The notes under the pieces were generated by a model. It saw only the letters and a list, made by a program, of their open reading frames with translations, did no database searches and was not told the DNA's origin. This document shows, in pieces, positions 1-12,955 of a DNA stretch of 64,000 nt (position 1 is its first letter; each line of letters begins with the position of its first letter). Both the position numbers and the translations under genes were made by a program. Source of the DNA: Hippophae tibetana (lineage: Eukaryota; Streptophyta; Magnoliopsida; Rosales; Elaeagnaceae); contig CM072809.1 of the NCBI GenBank assembly GCA_037013495.1, forward strand, positions 14,171,001-14,235,000, read 5' to 3'.

Positions 1-724
1 CAACCTGTGAAATTTTCTGGGTAAGCCTCGATTGTCTTACTTCCTTGCCTACAATCTGGATATTGTTGAAACATGATCTGCTCATAATATGGAGACAGAT
101 ATCTTGATTGTAATATTCGTCTTATTTAAGTCAATGTTCAAACCATCCATTTTCCTTGTAACATTTGTGTAATTTGCAACTGCTCTCAAGAAGAAGCTCA
201 CTCATTAGTCTATATGCGACTAATTTCACCTTTTTGTCTTCAAGGATATCCATATAATTGAAAAACCGCTCGAATAACACCAACCAATCAAGAAACCCCT
301 CGATTCGAAATTGACCATTAAAATTAGGCAGATCCATATTCATATGAAAGGTATGTCGATCCTGTGCCCATTGGTAACCCATCTGATTATGTCGGAATAT
401 AGATTCAACATCTTCTTCATCCTCACTCAGGTTATCTTCGTAGGCTAGTTGCCTATGTGAAATCTTTGGATGACATTCACGAACAACTTTTGTCCTCCCT
501 CGATAATGTTAGCGATTCATAAGACCATTGTCTCGTTGATTATTTCCTACTATTAACCTAGTAAGATCTGTTTGGACCTCTTGCAATGCTTGTTGCGTCT
601 CATGTTGCGCTTGTTGAGTCTCATATTGGAACCATATTTTCCTTATGGTCACTGCCGTCAAGGACTTCATATTCGTTATGTGTATTTGCCATATGAACAA
701 GATTAAACCTACTCCGATACCCAC
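1..724 (-). pseudogene. Ty3/gypsy retrotransposon gag remnant, cut by the window edge
   Basis: Reading the minus strand from 724 down gives a glutamine-rich N-terminal stretch, then an acidic segment with the motif SEDEEDVES, then the gag core. The core contains LPNFNGQF, FLDWL, FERFF and EDKKVKLVAYRL, the usual plant gypsy gag signature in which DLPxFxG and EDKKVKLVAxRL mark the domain. A frame change near 130 is needed to continue into a segment reading SPYYEQIMFQQYPDCRQGSK, the next conserved gag block, which runs off the left edge. At least one frameshift and several stops make it non-functional. The rest of the element would lie left of position 1. Confidence 0.75.
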
Positions 725-1260
725 TGACGTAGCGAAAACTTATAAAGAATTAAGGAACCACTTGTTTCTTGGTGTTCCTTATTTCTTGGAAAAATCATTC
801 GAATCCTCAAATACAGATAAATAAGTTTTAGAAAGAAAATTATTTATTGAATAATATTTAATTTATAATGAAAAAAACAATCCTTTATACATGCTTCAAA
901 CCTTAATTTCGATTAGGAATATAAATCTAGAAAAAAAAATAACTAAAATAAAGAAAAAAAATATTATAATTTTTGAAAATAGAATATTGGAATTAAAAAC
1001 ATAAATAAAAAATTAAATATAGGAAAGAGATAAACTAAAATAAGGAAAAATATTATAATTTTCAAAAATAGAAATATTGGAATTAGCTGGAAATATGTTT
1101 TCAAATACACTGTTGAAGGCAGGCTCTTTCACGACCCAACCATTTGGGAAAACAATGAATCCAAATTTCATTCTATAGTTTGATCAACTTTGACTTTGAA
1201 ACAACATTTTTGGTGGAGGAAATATTAATGGTGCTTGAAAGCTCTTAACGAGAAGAGTTT
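725..1260. other. AT-rich stretch without a recognisable gene
   Basis: A-rich runs around 830-1080 hold a short internal repeat: aagaaaaatattataattttyaaaata-like sequence occurs near 950-975 and again near 1040-1065. Nothing in it reads as a gene. It could be the degraded 5' leader of the gypsy element to the left. Confidence 0.5.
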
Positions 1261-1410
1261 GGCGGTGGCAAAGATTGATTGTCACTCTCATCTTATCACA
1301 ACCAAATTGAGAAAGGCATCAGCAGTGGCAAAGATTGATTGTCACTCTCATCTTATCACAACCAAATTGAGGAAGGCATCAGCAGTGGCATAGATTGATT
1401 GCCACTATCA
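1261..1410. repeat. 60-bp tandem duplication, 2.5 copies
   Basis: Positions 1261-1320 and 1321-1380 are almost identical 60-bp units that differ at about three bases. A third partial unit runs 1381-1410. Each unit carries the stretch GTGGCAAAGATTGATTG. The function is unknown. It may be part of the untranslated leader of the neighbouring gypsy remnant. Confidence 0.85.
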
Positions 1411-3400
1411 ATTTTGTCATTTGGAGACTCTTCTATTAAGAAAACAACCACCACCAATCTCTTCTTGTCAATTACTTTTCAATGCCACTGATATCACGCC
1501 ATAGAATGTGTCGTTGGAGCAACTGATTTTCCCAACATCAAGGGGTATCAATATTCATTTAATTAATTATGATTTTAAACAGAAAGTTATAAGAAAATTT
1601 AATTATAACGGATAAAAATTTATTTATTTTATAAAATCAATTAAACTCTAATATTTTAATTCATAACTAAATTAACTTTTAAATTTAATTGGATAATATA
1701 ACCCTGTAAAAATTGAGTTTCATGCTTAAGTTTTATTTTTAACTCCATTCACGTGTTGCGTAATATATATTTTTAAAAATATAATACATATATATATTTT
1801 TAATATAATATAAAAAATATATGTTTTTTAATAAAAAATTAAAAATAATATATATGAATAATTATAATGACTTTTTCAACCACTTTATTTTTGTTGCTCT
1901 TAAAGTCAAGAATGATTTTTTTTCCTAGGAAAAAGTGCATAAGAGTTTGGTATATGAAATAGCACGGCTGTAAATTAAACTGTTTAAAAGAGACCAAAAT
2001 ACATAGTTGGGTATGAGGACCTAAAGTCTCTCACGCAATAGCAACTTTTCCACACACACACAAAAAAAAAAAAAGTATATCTATGATTACATAGCTGGCC
2101 AGCTCCTAAACTGTAGAAAAAGCAAACGCACAAAAATCGCCCCACTTTAACACGTACGTTATGAGTCTGAGCTGTTGATGATGTAGCTTCTAGATGCACC
2201 AATGGGTAATCAAAATTTATATGTTTCTAGATGCAATTTATATCTTTTTTTCTCTCTTAAATATGAATCCTATCGTTCGAGAAAATTTCAAAAATTATGT
2301 AAACGAGTTGTATCTTACTGGCATAAAAATTACGCACAAAGTCAATCACTTCTTTCCTCTAAGTATCTTATATTTGATTTGTATCCATGCGTCCTTCAAC
2401 TTACATATAATATAATTTGTTAACCAATCCACCTTTATTTTTTAGTTTTAACAGGTTATTATTTAAAATATATTTCACTTCTTTAAAATAAGAGAAACAA
2501 TATATTTCTTTTTGTGATAATAAGGACCTAAACAATTTTAGGAGTTGGAAGTTAGGTATTGTCTAACTATTTATTACTTGGAATTCAAATTTATTGTATA
2601 ATTTTTAGTGTGAGATTCATTGTAATATCAATAATTTACATATATGTTGATAAAAATAATCATTTTATGAAACTTTTTTCATATTATCTTAACCAATAAA
2701 TTTAACTAATAATCTTAATTATAGAATAATTTAAATCAATATTACAGCTGCTATCACAATTTAAATTAGTTAATAACTTCTAAAATTAAGCTAAAAACTA
2801 AATAACACAAAAACATATATTTATCATTAGATGAAAGTAATTCAATAATAAAATATAACTAGTTAAATTTATTAATTAAAATTATTGATCTCTAAATGTT
2901 TCCACTAATATCCTAACAATATTTATATTTTAAAAATATTACAACATTAAATTATTAGTAGTGATATTATCACAAATATTTTTGTTATTTTTATAGCTAG
3001 ATGTGTTAAATGAATTTGATTGAATTGTCTCCGTCAAGCTCTTTTTATCAAATTTTTAAATAAATTGAGTTGAATTCATTTATATGTGAGCTAAGTTAAA
3101 CAGCTTATTTAATTTTTTTTATTGAACTCATTTAAATTATTTTAAATTTAAATATGTTTTATAACTATTTTAATTCCTAATTTCTAATTCTTGATTTTTA
3201 AATTAAATTTTCAATTTAAAATATTTTGAAAAAAAAGTTATTTGATAACCAATTTCTAGTTTTAACTTGAAAATTAGAAATTATTAATTTCATAACTAAT
3301 TTTTAATTTTTAACTTTTTAAACTAAGTTTGGTTAAATTGAACATGATTTTATATTGAAAACTAGAAATAACAAACCGTAATTGTTTTTAGAAATTAGGC
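1411..3400. other. AT-rich intergenic DNA, nothing coding seen
   Basis: Open frames at 1984-2202 (-) and 2194-2423 (+) are short, low-complexity and without family resemblance, so I do not call them genes. The segment around 1740-1850 is dominated by TA and AAT runs. Confidence 0.5.
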
Positions 3401-4150
3401 TTCTAGAAATTTCTAATAGTATATGAAATGATTAATTCATAATATTTTATAACATAATACATTATATTTTAAAAATGAGTCAAAAATGTTCTACCTACTT
3501 TAAATAATTATTAGTAAAATAAGCATAACTTTCTATAAAAAATTAAAAATTTTAAACTTCAAATTTATTAGAAACTAGATTTCTATAAATTTATAATCGT
3601 ATATGAAATTATTTATAAATTTTGTAAATTAGTGTAGTTTATTTTTTAAAAATGATTCAAAAATATTCTTCTAAATCTGAACAATCATATGTGAAATGTG
3701 CATAACTTTATGTAAAAAAACTCTAAATTATAAAAGTAAAATTTATTACAACCTAGACTTCTAATTTTTTTTAATGATATATGAAATGATTCATAATTTT
3801 TTTTGAATTATTACAGTTTAGATTTTAAAAACGAGTCAATAATATTTTTTTGAATATGAACAATCATTAGTAACAATGTGTATAATTTTTTTATAGAAAA
3901 TTAGAAATCATAAACATTAAAATTTCTTAGAAACTAAACTTTTAGAGATTTATAATGATATATAAAATGAATAATTATTTTATAAATTAATACAATTTAT
4001 ATTTCAAAAATATTTAATATATATGAACAATATCCAATAAAATAAGCATAACTTCGTTAAAAAACTCAAAATTTAAAATTGTAACATTTCTTATAAAATA
4101 AACTATTTGTTATTTTTAATGATATAGATTTAATTATAAATTAATATAAT
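3401..4150. repeat. Diverged tandem array with a period near 180 bp
   Basis: A recurring block (ATATGAAATGA or a close variant, then about 60 bp later AAAAATGAGTCAAAAAT, then ATAAGCATAACTT, then AGAAACTAGATT) appears at least four times. The ATATGAAAT anchor falls at 3421, 3601, 3779 and 3959, with a decayed one near 4122. The spacings are 180, 178, 180 and about 163 bp. Units are diverged by point changes but collinear. The period is close to that of many plant satellite monomers. No coding capacity is seen. Confidence 0.75.
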
Positions 4151-4798
4151 TTAAATTTTAAAATTGAATCAATGATTATCTATTTAATTTTAATTATATT
4201 GTGTGTGTTTTAAATTATTATTTGTTTTGAAATTCTATATTTATTGAAATATTTTTATATAAATTTAATTTAATTTTGTGTTTTATTTTATTATCGAAAA
4301 ATCAGTTGTTATTTATTTTATTTCTTAATTTGACTAATATTAACATTTTTATCAACTTTGTAGTAATGATTAATAATTATATTTTGATAACTTCTTTATT
4401 TTTTTTCATATCTTTTTAACTTTTTAATTTAATATATATGTGTCAAATGAGCTAATGAGCTACTTAAGTAAGTTTGTGAGATAAGTAAGTTAGAATTTTT
4501 TAGTTCATAAATTCAATAGACTAATTTTAAATAAATTGAGTTAGATTGAACATCTCGTTTGACATTTTTAGTCACAATAAAAGTAGGTGAATTGATTATT
4601 TTACTACTATAATTAATTACAATCTAGTGGCACTATTATTATATAAAATTATCATTAATAAAAGTTTTTATGGTATTAATAATTTAAATTATGACAATAT
4701 TATTATCTAAAACTATTAAGAAATTTTTAAATTATAGTCTCATTAATATTTCTTTTATGAAAATAATAACTTCCTCTCTTTATTGACAAGAGACCGTC
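4151..4798. other. AT-rich spacer
   Basis: I see no gene, RNA gene or clear mobile element in this stretch. Confidence 0.45.
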
Positions 4799-5324
4799 TT
4801 AGATTAAATTATTTATGTTATTTAGTTCTTTAGATTAAAAATGTTATCATTTAGTTCCTTAATTTTGTAAAAATGATAAAAAGAAAAAGAAAAAAAATAT
4901 ATTATTTTAATTATTTTTTTAGTAAAATATTATTATTTTTATATTAAGTAATTAAGTGCGATTAAAATATTAGTATTTAATAAGGTAAAATTACAATTTT
5001 ATGAGAAAAAATAAAAAATATTTGGTTTTTAATATTTGTTAATTACCACTATTTTATTTTGATATTTTATTAATTTTTAATTTTTATTAAAATTTAAGAT
5101 ATATTTATTTATATTTCTTAAACTATTTTATATTATATTATATTTTTATTCTCGTTAAAATCTTGTATTTTAATCGCGTATTAATTATTTGACAAATAAT
5201 AATAATATTTTAAATAAAAAATTATTAAAATAATATAATTTATTATCAATTGATTTTTTTATAAAACTAAGGAGCTAAATGATATTATTTATAATTTAAG
5301 GGATTAAACAAACAAATAATCTAA
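4799..5324. mobile_element. Foldback-type MITE with long inverted arms
   Basis: The sequence starting TTAGATTAAATTATTTATG at 4799 is matched in inverted orientation by the sequence ending at 5324. Paired blocks, read inwards from each end, include ATCATTTAGTTCCTTA versus ATCATTTAGCTCCTTA, then TATTATTTTAATTATTTTT versus TATTATTTTAATAATTTTT, then GCGATTAAAATA or GTGCGATTAAAAT. The inverted arms together extend over roughly 170-190 bp each, leaving only a short centre. There is no open reading frame. This architecture fits a foldback or MITE element. I could not fix a target-site duplication. Confidence 0.6.
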
Positions 5325-7906
5325 TATAAAATACTTATGTGGTATATAATTTTATTAGCAAAAACTATGGCCTTTCAAAATTTAATATTAGTTATATTCT
5401 TATAATGTTTTTTTAAAAAAGTTAAATTTTATATCCTATCATCACAGTCATGGATTTTGTAATATTTTTGTATTTAATAAGAGAAAAGAAACTTAATTGC
5501 TTCTTAAAAAAGAAATTATTAAGTTTGTAATCCATAAATATAATTTGTTAAATGCAATTTCTATTTGTTTATGGATTACAAATGTAATATTGAATCCTAT
5601 CTTGATTTCATTAAAAACCTAAACTTCTTTTTTTAAATATCCTATCTTGATTTCATTCTTTATTCTTACATTAAAACTATAACCCATTATTATAACCAAT
5701 ATTGAGAGATATAGTAGAAAAATAAAGAAAAAAATTGCAAAAACATAATGAATTTACATTTAAATATATATATCATGCCTCTACGGCTCTACCTCGTACC
5801 TATATCACAGCATTGAGTCATTTTTTCTTCAGAGTTTTTAGGTACATAGGAAGTGTCATTCTAATGATTACTCTGCTCATGAGGTCATGCTACATAAAGC
5901 TAATAGAGGGATTGAAAACAAATTTTTTCATAAATTAAATATACTACTTTTTGATGTATTTTGCATTTTTTTTAATTAGTCTTCTCATCACAGTTTTTAT
6001 TTATTATAGTATTGTTAAGTAAAATTTAAAAGAAAGTAATAAAAATAGGTATACAAATTAAAACATCAAACAAGTAAAAAGGTCAAATAGATATTTAACC
6101 AACACCTCTTCTTTCTATATATATACTAATAGATAATTATAAAAATAATTACAAAAGAAAAAAAAAAGACTCCAAAAGCTTATATATAAATGTAGGTATA
6201 GTCATTTTCCAGTCAAGAAAAAAAGTATGAATAGGCATAAAGAATAAAAAAATAGAAAAAAAATAAAGAATTATTCATATCAAACAATAGTTAATGGAAT
6301 ACCAAGAAGAGAAACTTCTCTATTTTACATAGAGTAATAGATAGATATAGATAAAAGTAAATAATAAATAAATAAAAAGCTCAAACAAAATATTTATCAA
6401 AGAAATAGGGTGGCACTGGTTTGATCATATCTGAAGACAAAAAATCTTTCTTTGAAAAAAAGCAGCACAAAACAAAATAGTATGGTTCGGTCAAAGACCT
6501 CGAGCCCAAACCATGCAACCAGTCTGGCTCAAGAGGACAATTGTCCAGTTCAATCATATTTAGACCATTTCTACTGCTATTTTACTAGATTTGGTTTCTA
6601 CTCATTTCATTTGAGTTTCTTTAGTTATATTTAGTATAAAATTTTATAAAATTGTATTAGTATTACAATTAAAATGTTTTCCTTTTCGTTTTAGCCAGTT
6701 TTTATTAAAAGAAAAAAATATAGCCATCCTCAAACTATAAGCACTTATCCTACTAGTGAACGAGACCGTAAAGATGCATAAGGATGCTTAATTTAGAGAT
6801 TCTTATGAATTTTATTTGCCTTATTGTGAAAGAAGTATTATTTTTCACTAGACATTTACTATGATATATACTTCCAAATTTGATGAAAGAACCAATCTTG
6901 TCCCCTTTTTCTTAGTGTTTACAAGAACTAGAATATGAAATACAATTAGATTATTTTGAAAAGATAATAGACGAACATGTCTTAGAATATGAAATAACTT
7001 ATCATTCTATTCATTAATACTCTCGTACACCCTTCTTCGTATTATAGCCTAAAGTGAAAAAAATGATTTATGCATAAATATGCCCCTAATCATCACCATC
7101 AATTATACCACCATGAACCTTAATATCATGGTTGTCATGTGGTGAAATGCCTCCTCCTTTAAATGTCCATACAAATTTGAACTGCATGATAGGCCCTGTA
7201 AACTCGTTCTTAATGAACATTACCCCATTAACGTAATTTCATAATCTTTTATATAAAATCTTTGACAATAGTATTCAACATCATTAGTGTCCTTGAAGGT
7301 TTTTGTACCTAACACCCAATGATATACCTATATGAGACAAGATATTTTGTCCATTTGTATTGGAGTAACTACTTTCATAAAGTTAAATGTGATATCGTTA
7401 CTAATTCAAGGGATTTATTTTTTTAAAATAAATTACCTTAGTTTTTTTCTTTTAACATAAAGTTTGATATTGAATATCACTCTTTAATTTTTCACATTGA
7501 GATATAACCGTCAAATTATGATATTATCATCCCACATACAAACCAATTCAACCCACATATGTGTCATCTTTCTCATGTTTCTAATGATTTTACCCAAAGA
7601 TTCAAACAATAGTTTTCAACAGATGACAATGATTGTCTAATTATTCAAAAATAATTGTGAGAAAATTGAATAAAATTTCTGAATATTTTCGGAAAAAAAG
7701 TCAACGAACTAAAGTTAGAAACAAGTGAGATACTTTTAGTTACTACTTCAAAAGGTACTTAAAGGTGTTACCGTAAAAAACAGTTGACAAATTTATTATA
7801 ATAAAAAAGTATTTTAAGTCACCTCTTAAGCCAATTAATCTCTTCTTAACTCAAGTATTAATAGCATTCCCCCAAACTAAATCACCGAGAAAAGATACCG
7901 CTTATC
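5325..7906. other. AT-rich intergenic DNA, no supported gene
   Basis: Short open frames at 5735-5938 and 6452-6634 show no domain, no good start context and biased, repeat-like composition. I found no tRNA-like B box, no long inverted repeat and no LTR pair here. Confidence 0.5.
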
Positions 7907-8023
7907 CACTACTAAAAAATGTGGTATTTAAGTCAAAATTTAAAGTAAATTTTTGGAGAAAACCGATTTATAATAAATTTAAAGTCGATTCGTTAAAAAA
8001 TAGGTTTAAAACACGTAAATTTT

Positions 8024-8176
8024 AGCATCGGTTGATGTGTTGAACTGACATTACACGTAAGACGTAGCATCGGTTCTACGTGTCAACCAACACTACACGT
8101 GGATAGCGTTGATTGATACGTAGAACCGATGTTACGTCCTACGGGTAGTGTCGATTTAACATATCAATCGACGCTA
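8024..8176. repeat. Long imperfect hairpin inside the CACTA-like element
   Basis: Two arms of about 67-69 bp, roughly 8024-8090 and 8108-8176, are inverted copies with about 15 mismatches, separated by a loop of about 17 bp. The best-paired part is GCATCGGTTCTACGTGTC against its near-complement around 8115-8138. A transcript would fold into a long hairpin, a form that can feed small-RNA production. That is inference. Confidence 0.7.
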
Positions 8177-8536
8177 CACACGTAGATATTTTCTTTTTTT
8201 TTTCTTCTCTCTTCTCATTAGACAGAACATTCCAGCATTGTAAACACTCAAAAACCCAAAACCAATCGACATTCTTCCGACATTCTTTCTCATTTTCTAA
8301 TCACCTACAATCATCAATTCTAGTATCGTTTAGTGGGTTTTCTTCTTCTTTAATTTATCTTTTAGATCTTTTATTTTTTAAGGGAAATACTCAAAAAAAT
8401 TATACTCATTTTCTCACTTAGGAAACATTTTTTTTCATTTCCTTCATTTTGTCACTTCATTTACTCTTGTAAGTATTTCTATGAATCATTTTACACTTAT
8501 TATTTATATTTCTTTATTTTTTTTGTATATTATGTG

Positions 8537-8752
8537 TGAAGATTATATTACGAGAGATGATGAAGATAAATTGGAGTATATTCTTACTCTTTATTCTCTA
8601 TTAATTCTGATGATATTATAACACTATAAATAGGAATAAAAAATTAGAAAAATGTCCACTAATCTAGGAATATATCAACAATTAAATTACAGCTTGATTT
8701 ACACTAATTTTACAACATGTACAACACTAATAATATTCTCTGAAAGTCTATA
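8537..8752 (-). repeat. 3' LTR of copia element 1
   Basis: This 216-bp repeat matches 13766-14004. It is followed by CTCCCCCTCAAGTTGGG, which on the minus strand is the polypurine tract, so the element reads right to left. The 5 bp just outside it, ATGTG (8532-8536), recur at 14005-14009 as the target-site duplication. Confidence 0.9.
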
Positions 8753-8759
8753 CTCCCCC

Positions 8760-11700
8760 TCAAGTTGGGTAATAGATATTAATCATTCCCAACTTGCAAC
8801 TTAATTCTTCGAAGATTGTTCGAGGTAACATTTTGGTAAGGATATCTACAATTTGATGATTAGTAGATGTATGTAGTAGGTCCACAATTTTTCTATCTAA
8901 CTTTTCTTTAATGAAATGACGATCAATTTTTACATGTTTGGTTCGGTCACGATGAATTGGATTTTTTGCAATTCTTATTGTAGTTACATCTTGATTGTCA
9001 CAATGCATGTTGATAGGTTCAAGAGTTATGAAATCCAGTTCATTGAGTAGTCTTCTTAACCACATTCATTTCTCATGAGTCATAGCTCTAAATTCAGCTT
9101 ATGCACTGCTTCGAGCAACTACTGATTATTTCTTACTTCGCCAAGTTACAAGATTTCCCCATACAAATGTACAATATCTAGTGGTAGATCTATGATCCAC
9201 TATAGAGCCTGCCCAGTCAGCATTTGCAAAGACTTTAATTTTTCTAGTGAGATTCTTAGAGAAATATAATCCTTTTCCTTGTGTCATCTTGAGATACCTG
9301 AGTATACGATAGACCGCTTCTATGTGTTCTTCAGTGAGACTCTTCATAAATAGACTTACAACACTTACTGAAAAAACCAATATCTGGTCTAATGTGAGAT
9401 AGGTAAATGAGTTTTCCCACTAATATTTGATAATGACCTTTGTCCACAAGTGTACTATTTTCTTTGATTCCAAGTTTTACTGTAGAATCCATCATAGTTT
9501 CTACTGGTTTACACTCCATCATTCCAGTTTACTTGAGAAGATCAAGTACATATTTCCTTTGAGATATAGATATGTCCTTTTTTGTTCGTGCTACTTTCAT
9601 TCCTAAAAAATATTTAAGATTGCCTAGATCTTTGATCTCAAATTCCTTGGAAAGGAATTCTTTGAGTTTATTCATCTCAATTGTAGAATTACCTGTTAGA
9701 ACAATATCATCTACGTACACAATTAGGATAACTATTCTGTCATTGGAGAAATGTTTGACGAATAGTGTGTGATCTAATTGGCATTGATTGTACCCATATC
9801 TCTTCAGAACTTTAAAGAACCTATCAAACCAAGCACGTGGAGACTATTTCAATCCATATAAGGATTTCTTAAGTTTTTAGACTCTAATGGTTGGAATAGG
9901 AGATTCAATTCCAATAGGAATGTTCATGTAGACTTCTTCTTCGAGATCACCATTAAAGAATGTATTCTTGACATCTAATTGGTAGAGAGGCCAATCCAAG
10001 TTAGATGCTAGGGAGAGAAGAACACGAATAGTGTTGAGCTTTGCTACAGGTGCAAAAGTCTCCTGATAGTCAATCTCATATGTCTAAGTAAATCCCCTAG
10101 CCATAAGGTGAGCTTTGAGTCTTTCTATACTCTTGTTTGCTTCGTGTTTGATTGTAAAGATCCATTTACACCCAACAACTTGTTTTCTCGATGGTATTTT
10201 TGTGATCTCCCAAGTCTTATTTTTTTAAGGTACTAAGTTCTTCACGAATAGTTGTCTTCCATTCAGGTACCTGAAATGATTTATGAACAAAATTTGGAAC
10301 CTATATCTGATCAAAGTTGCTGATAAATGTCTTATAACTTGGTGAGATATTTTTATGGGAAACAAAGTTGTAGATGAGGTGGTTTGTGCAAGATCTTACA
10401 CATTTCCTTATAGTAATTGGAAAATTTAAATCATTATGAGGTAACTCAATAATAGAAGGTTCAAGGATGTTACCTTGTGAATTGTCAAAGTGGCCTGTAC
10501 TCGGGTTGGATTACTGGACTGGCTTAAGATATACTCGGTTCTCCGCTCTTTCTTGAGTTTTTTCCTCCTAGAGTAGACAAGAAGATCATTGTTTGGGACA
10601 TGGAAGTTTGGATCTATTGGTAACGAAGTTGAGGATTCATTGGGATTATTAAAAGTATTTATTTGAGACATCGATTCACTCTCTTAAATTTGCGGGATAG
10701 GATTTTTGGGAGACTGAGTGGTTATTTTATTCCAAAGCTGGTATTCATTACCTACGTTCTCCCCCTGAATGGTAGGTTTGGAATAGTATGGATATTGTTT
10801 AAAGAATGTGACATCCATTGTATTATAGAATTGTTTTGTGATAGGAGAGAAGCATTTGTATCCTTTATGGTACAATGAATATCCAATGAATATGCATTTG
10901 ATGGCTCGGGGATCAAGTTTACCTCTATGATGTACATGGACATAAGCAGAACATCCAAAAAATTTAAATGGAATATGGGACACAATTTGGGTGTGTGGGT
11001 ATGACTCAAGTAGAGTATTGATAGGTGTTTTAAACATGAGAACATGATAGAGCATCCTATTAATAAGATAGGTAGTTGTAAGAACAACTTCCCCCCAAAA
11101 GTTTTGAAGGACATGAGTTGTAAACATGAGGGATCTAGCTACCTCGAGAAGATACCTATTCTTCCTTTCAGCCACCCCATTTTGTTGAGGTGTGTCAACA
11201 CAAGAGCTTAGATGGACAATATCTTGACTTAATAGATAATCAGTAAGGGTGGAAGAAAAGTATTCTTTAGCATTGTCAGATTTCAATACTTGGATTTTTG
11301 TTTGAAATTGGGTTTGAATCATGGTATTAAAATTTTTAAAAATTTGACCTGCTTCAGATTTTTCTTTTATTAAAAATAACCAAGTGATTCGAGTATAATC
11401 ATCTACAAATGAAATGAACCAACTTATCTCTGTGATGTTTTTGATTCGAGAAGGTCCCCAAATATCAGTGTGAATCAATGAGAAAGGATGTGATTTTTTA
11501 TGTGAAAGATTAGGATATGAAGTTTTAACATGTTTTGAAAATTGACATACTTCACATTGAAAATCTTTGAATTTTTATTTCTAAAGGATGAAGGGAATTG
11601 TTTTTTGTAAATCTAGGAAATTAGGATGACTTAAGCGATAGTGATTCAACATGATTTCACCATCATTATTGGAATTAAGATTTAACAAAATTTTATTCTG

Positions 11701-12955
11701 ATAAGAAACTTCGGATACATCTTGAAGGGTTTGTATTGTTGGAGGGTCTTCACTTCGTAGGAGATAGAGTCCCGAGCATTCTTTAGTACTACCAATCATC
11801 TTCCCCGAATCCAAGTCCTAAAATTCACATAGGTTATGAACAAATTTAGTCATACAATTTTTATCACGGGTGAGTTTAATAATTGATACAAGATTACAAT
11901 CAAGTATGGGAACAAGAATTATAGAATCTAGAATAAAGGAGTTTGAAATTTTAGCTGAACCAATTTCGGTTACTTTTGATACTAAACCATCGAAAATTTT
12001 GACAATGTGGTCATTTTGGTAGGTTTTAAGATTAATGAGAAGAGAAGCATCACCCATCATGTGGTGTGAAGCACCTGAATCAACAATCCATGGTCTCATA
12101 ACCTGTTTCACACCAAGAGCGTTTAGAGTGTTACCCGATTGAGCTATAATGGCAGATGATGTGGACAAGGACTATCCAAATGATTTATGGAGGAGATCAA
12201 TCTATTTCTTGCTAAACAGAGCAGATTCAGGGGACATAGTTCCATGAGATTTGGAGACAGTTTTTCCATAACTTTCTTTGTTCATGTGCTGTGTGGAGGG
12301 TGGTTTCCAATCAGTTGGCTTTCCATGAATTTTCCAGCAGGTTTTCTTAGTGTGACCAGGTCTACGGTAGTGATCACACCAAGGTCTTCCTCTACGATGA
12401 CGTTTGTTTACAGTATGAGAGTGTTGATGTCCTCGAATAGTAAGTGCAGATCCTTCTCTAGTCACAAATGTTGGGCGAGGGTTTTGTTCCTAGAATTATT
12501 CCGCGCATATCATCAAGATCTTTATTGAGCCCCAATAAAAATTTGAAAACCCACTTCTTGTCAATAATATGTTTGTATAAGATGTTGTCTGCTGGACATG
12601 TCCATTCATGAACCTCAAAGGGGTCTAATTGCTGCCAACGTCGAGTGATAGAGTTAAAGTATTGGGTAACTGATAACTCTCCTTGACGAAGATCATGGAG
12701 GATGCTTTCGATCTCAAATAGTTCAGACATATTATCAGAATTAGAATAAGTGTCTCTAGCGGCATCCCTTATTCCTTTGGTAGTTTTGTAGTGAATAAAG
12801 TTATTTCCAATCTCGTTTGTCATGGAATTTATCAACCAATACATCACCATATTATTTTTATATTTCCATGTTCTGTATTGCGAATTGTCTTTGTTCGGGG
12901 CTACTACATCTCTAGTGAGATAATCATCTTTCATTTTTCCATATATAAACATCAT
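8760..12955 (-). pseudogene. Ty1/copia gag-pol, copia element 1, broken
   Basis: Read on the minus strand the domains follow copia order. A gag (UBN2-like) lies at 12955-12458. A zinc-knuckle segment follows near 12430-12330, in which the second cysteine is replaced by tyrosine (CDHYRRPGHTKKTC). Protease at 12168-11818 keeps the DSGASHHM motif. Integrase at 11478-10684 has a core beginning MIHTDIWGP and containing DTPQQNGVAERKN. Reverse transcriptase follows, with the catalytic box YVDDIVLTGNS at 9720-9690, and RNase H covers 9380-8760. Stops and frameshifts split the frame at least six times, so it cannot make the polyprotein. The RNase H segment ending at 9065 continues, out of frame, the one at 9126-9380. 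Confidence 0.9.

Noticed and set aside
1984..2202. 72-codon minus-strand frame with many Cys and Phe
   Set aside because: It runs through a CA/A-rich microsatellite and shows no domain or conserved pattern.
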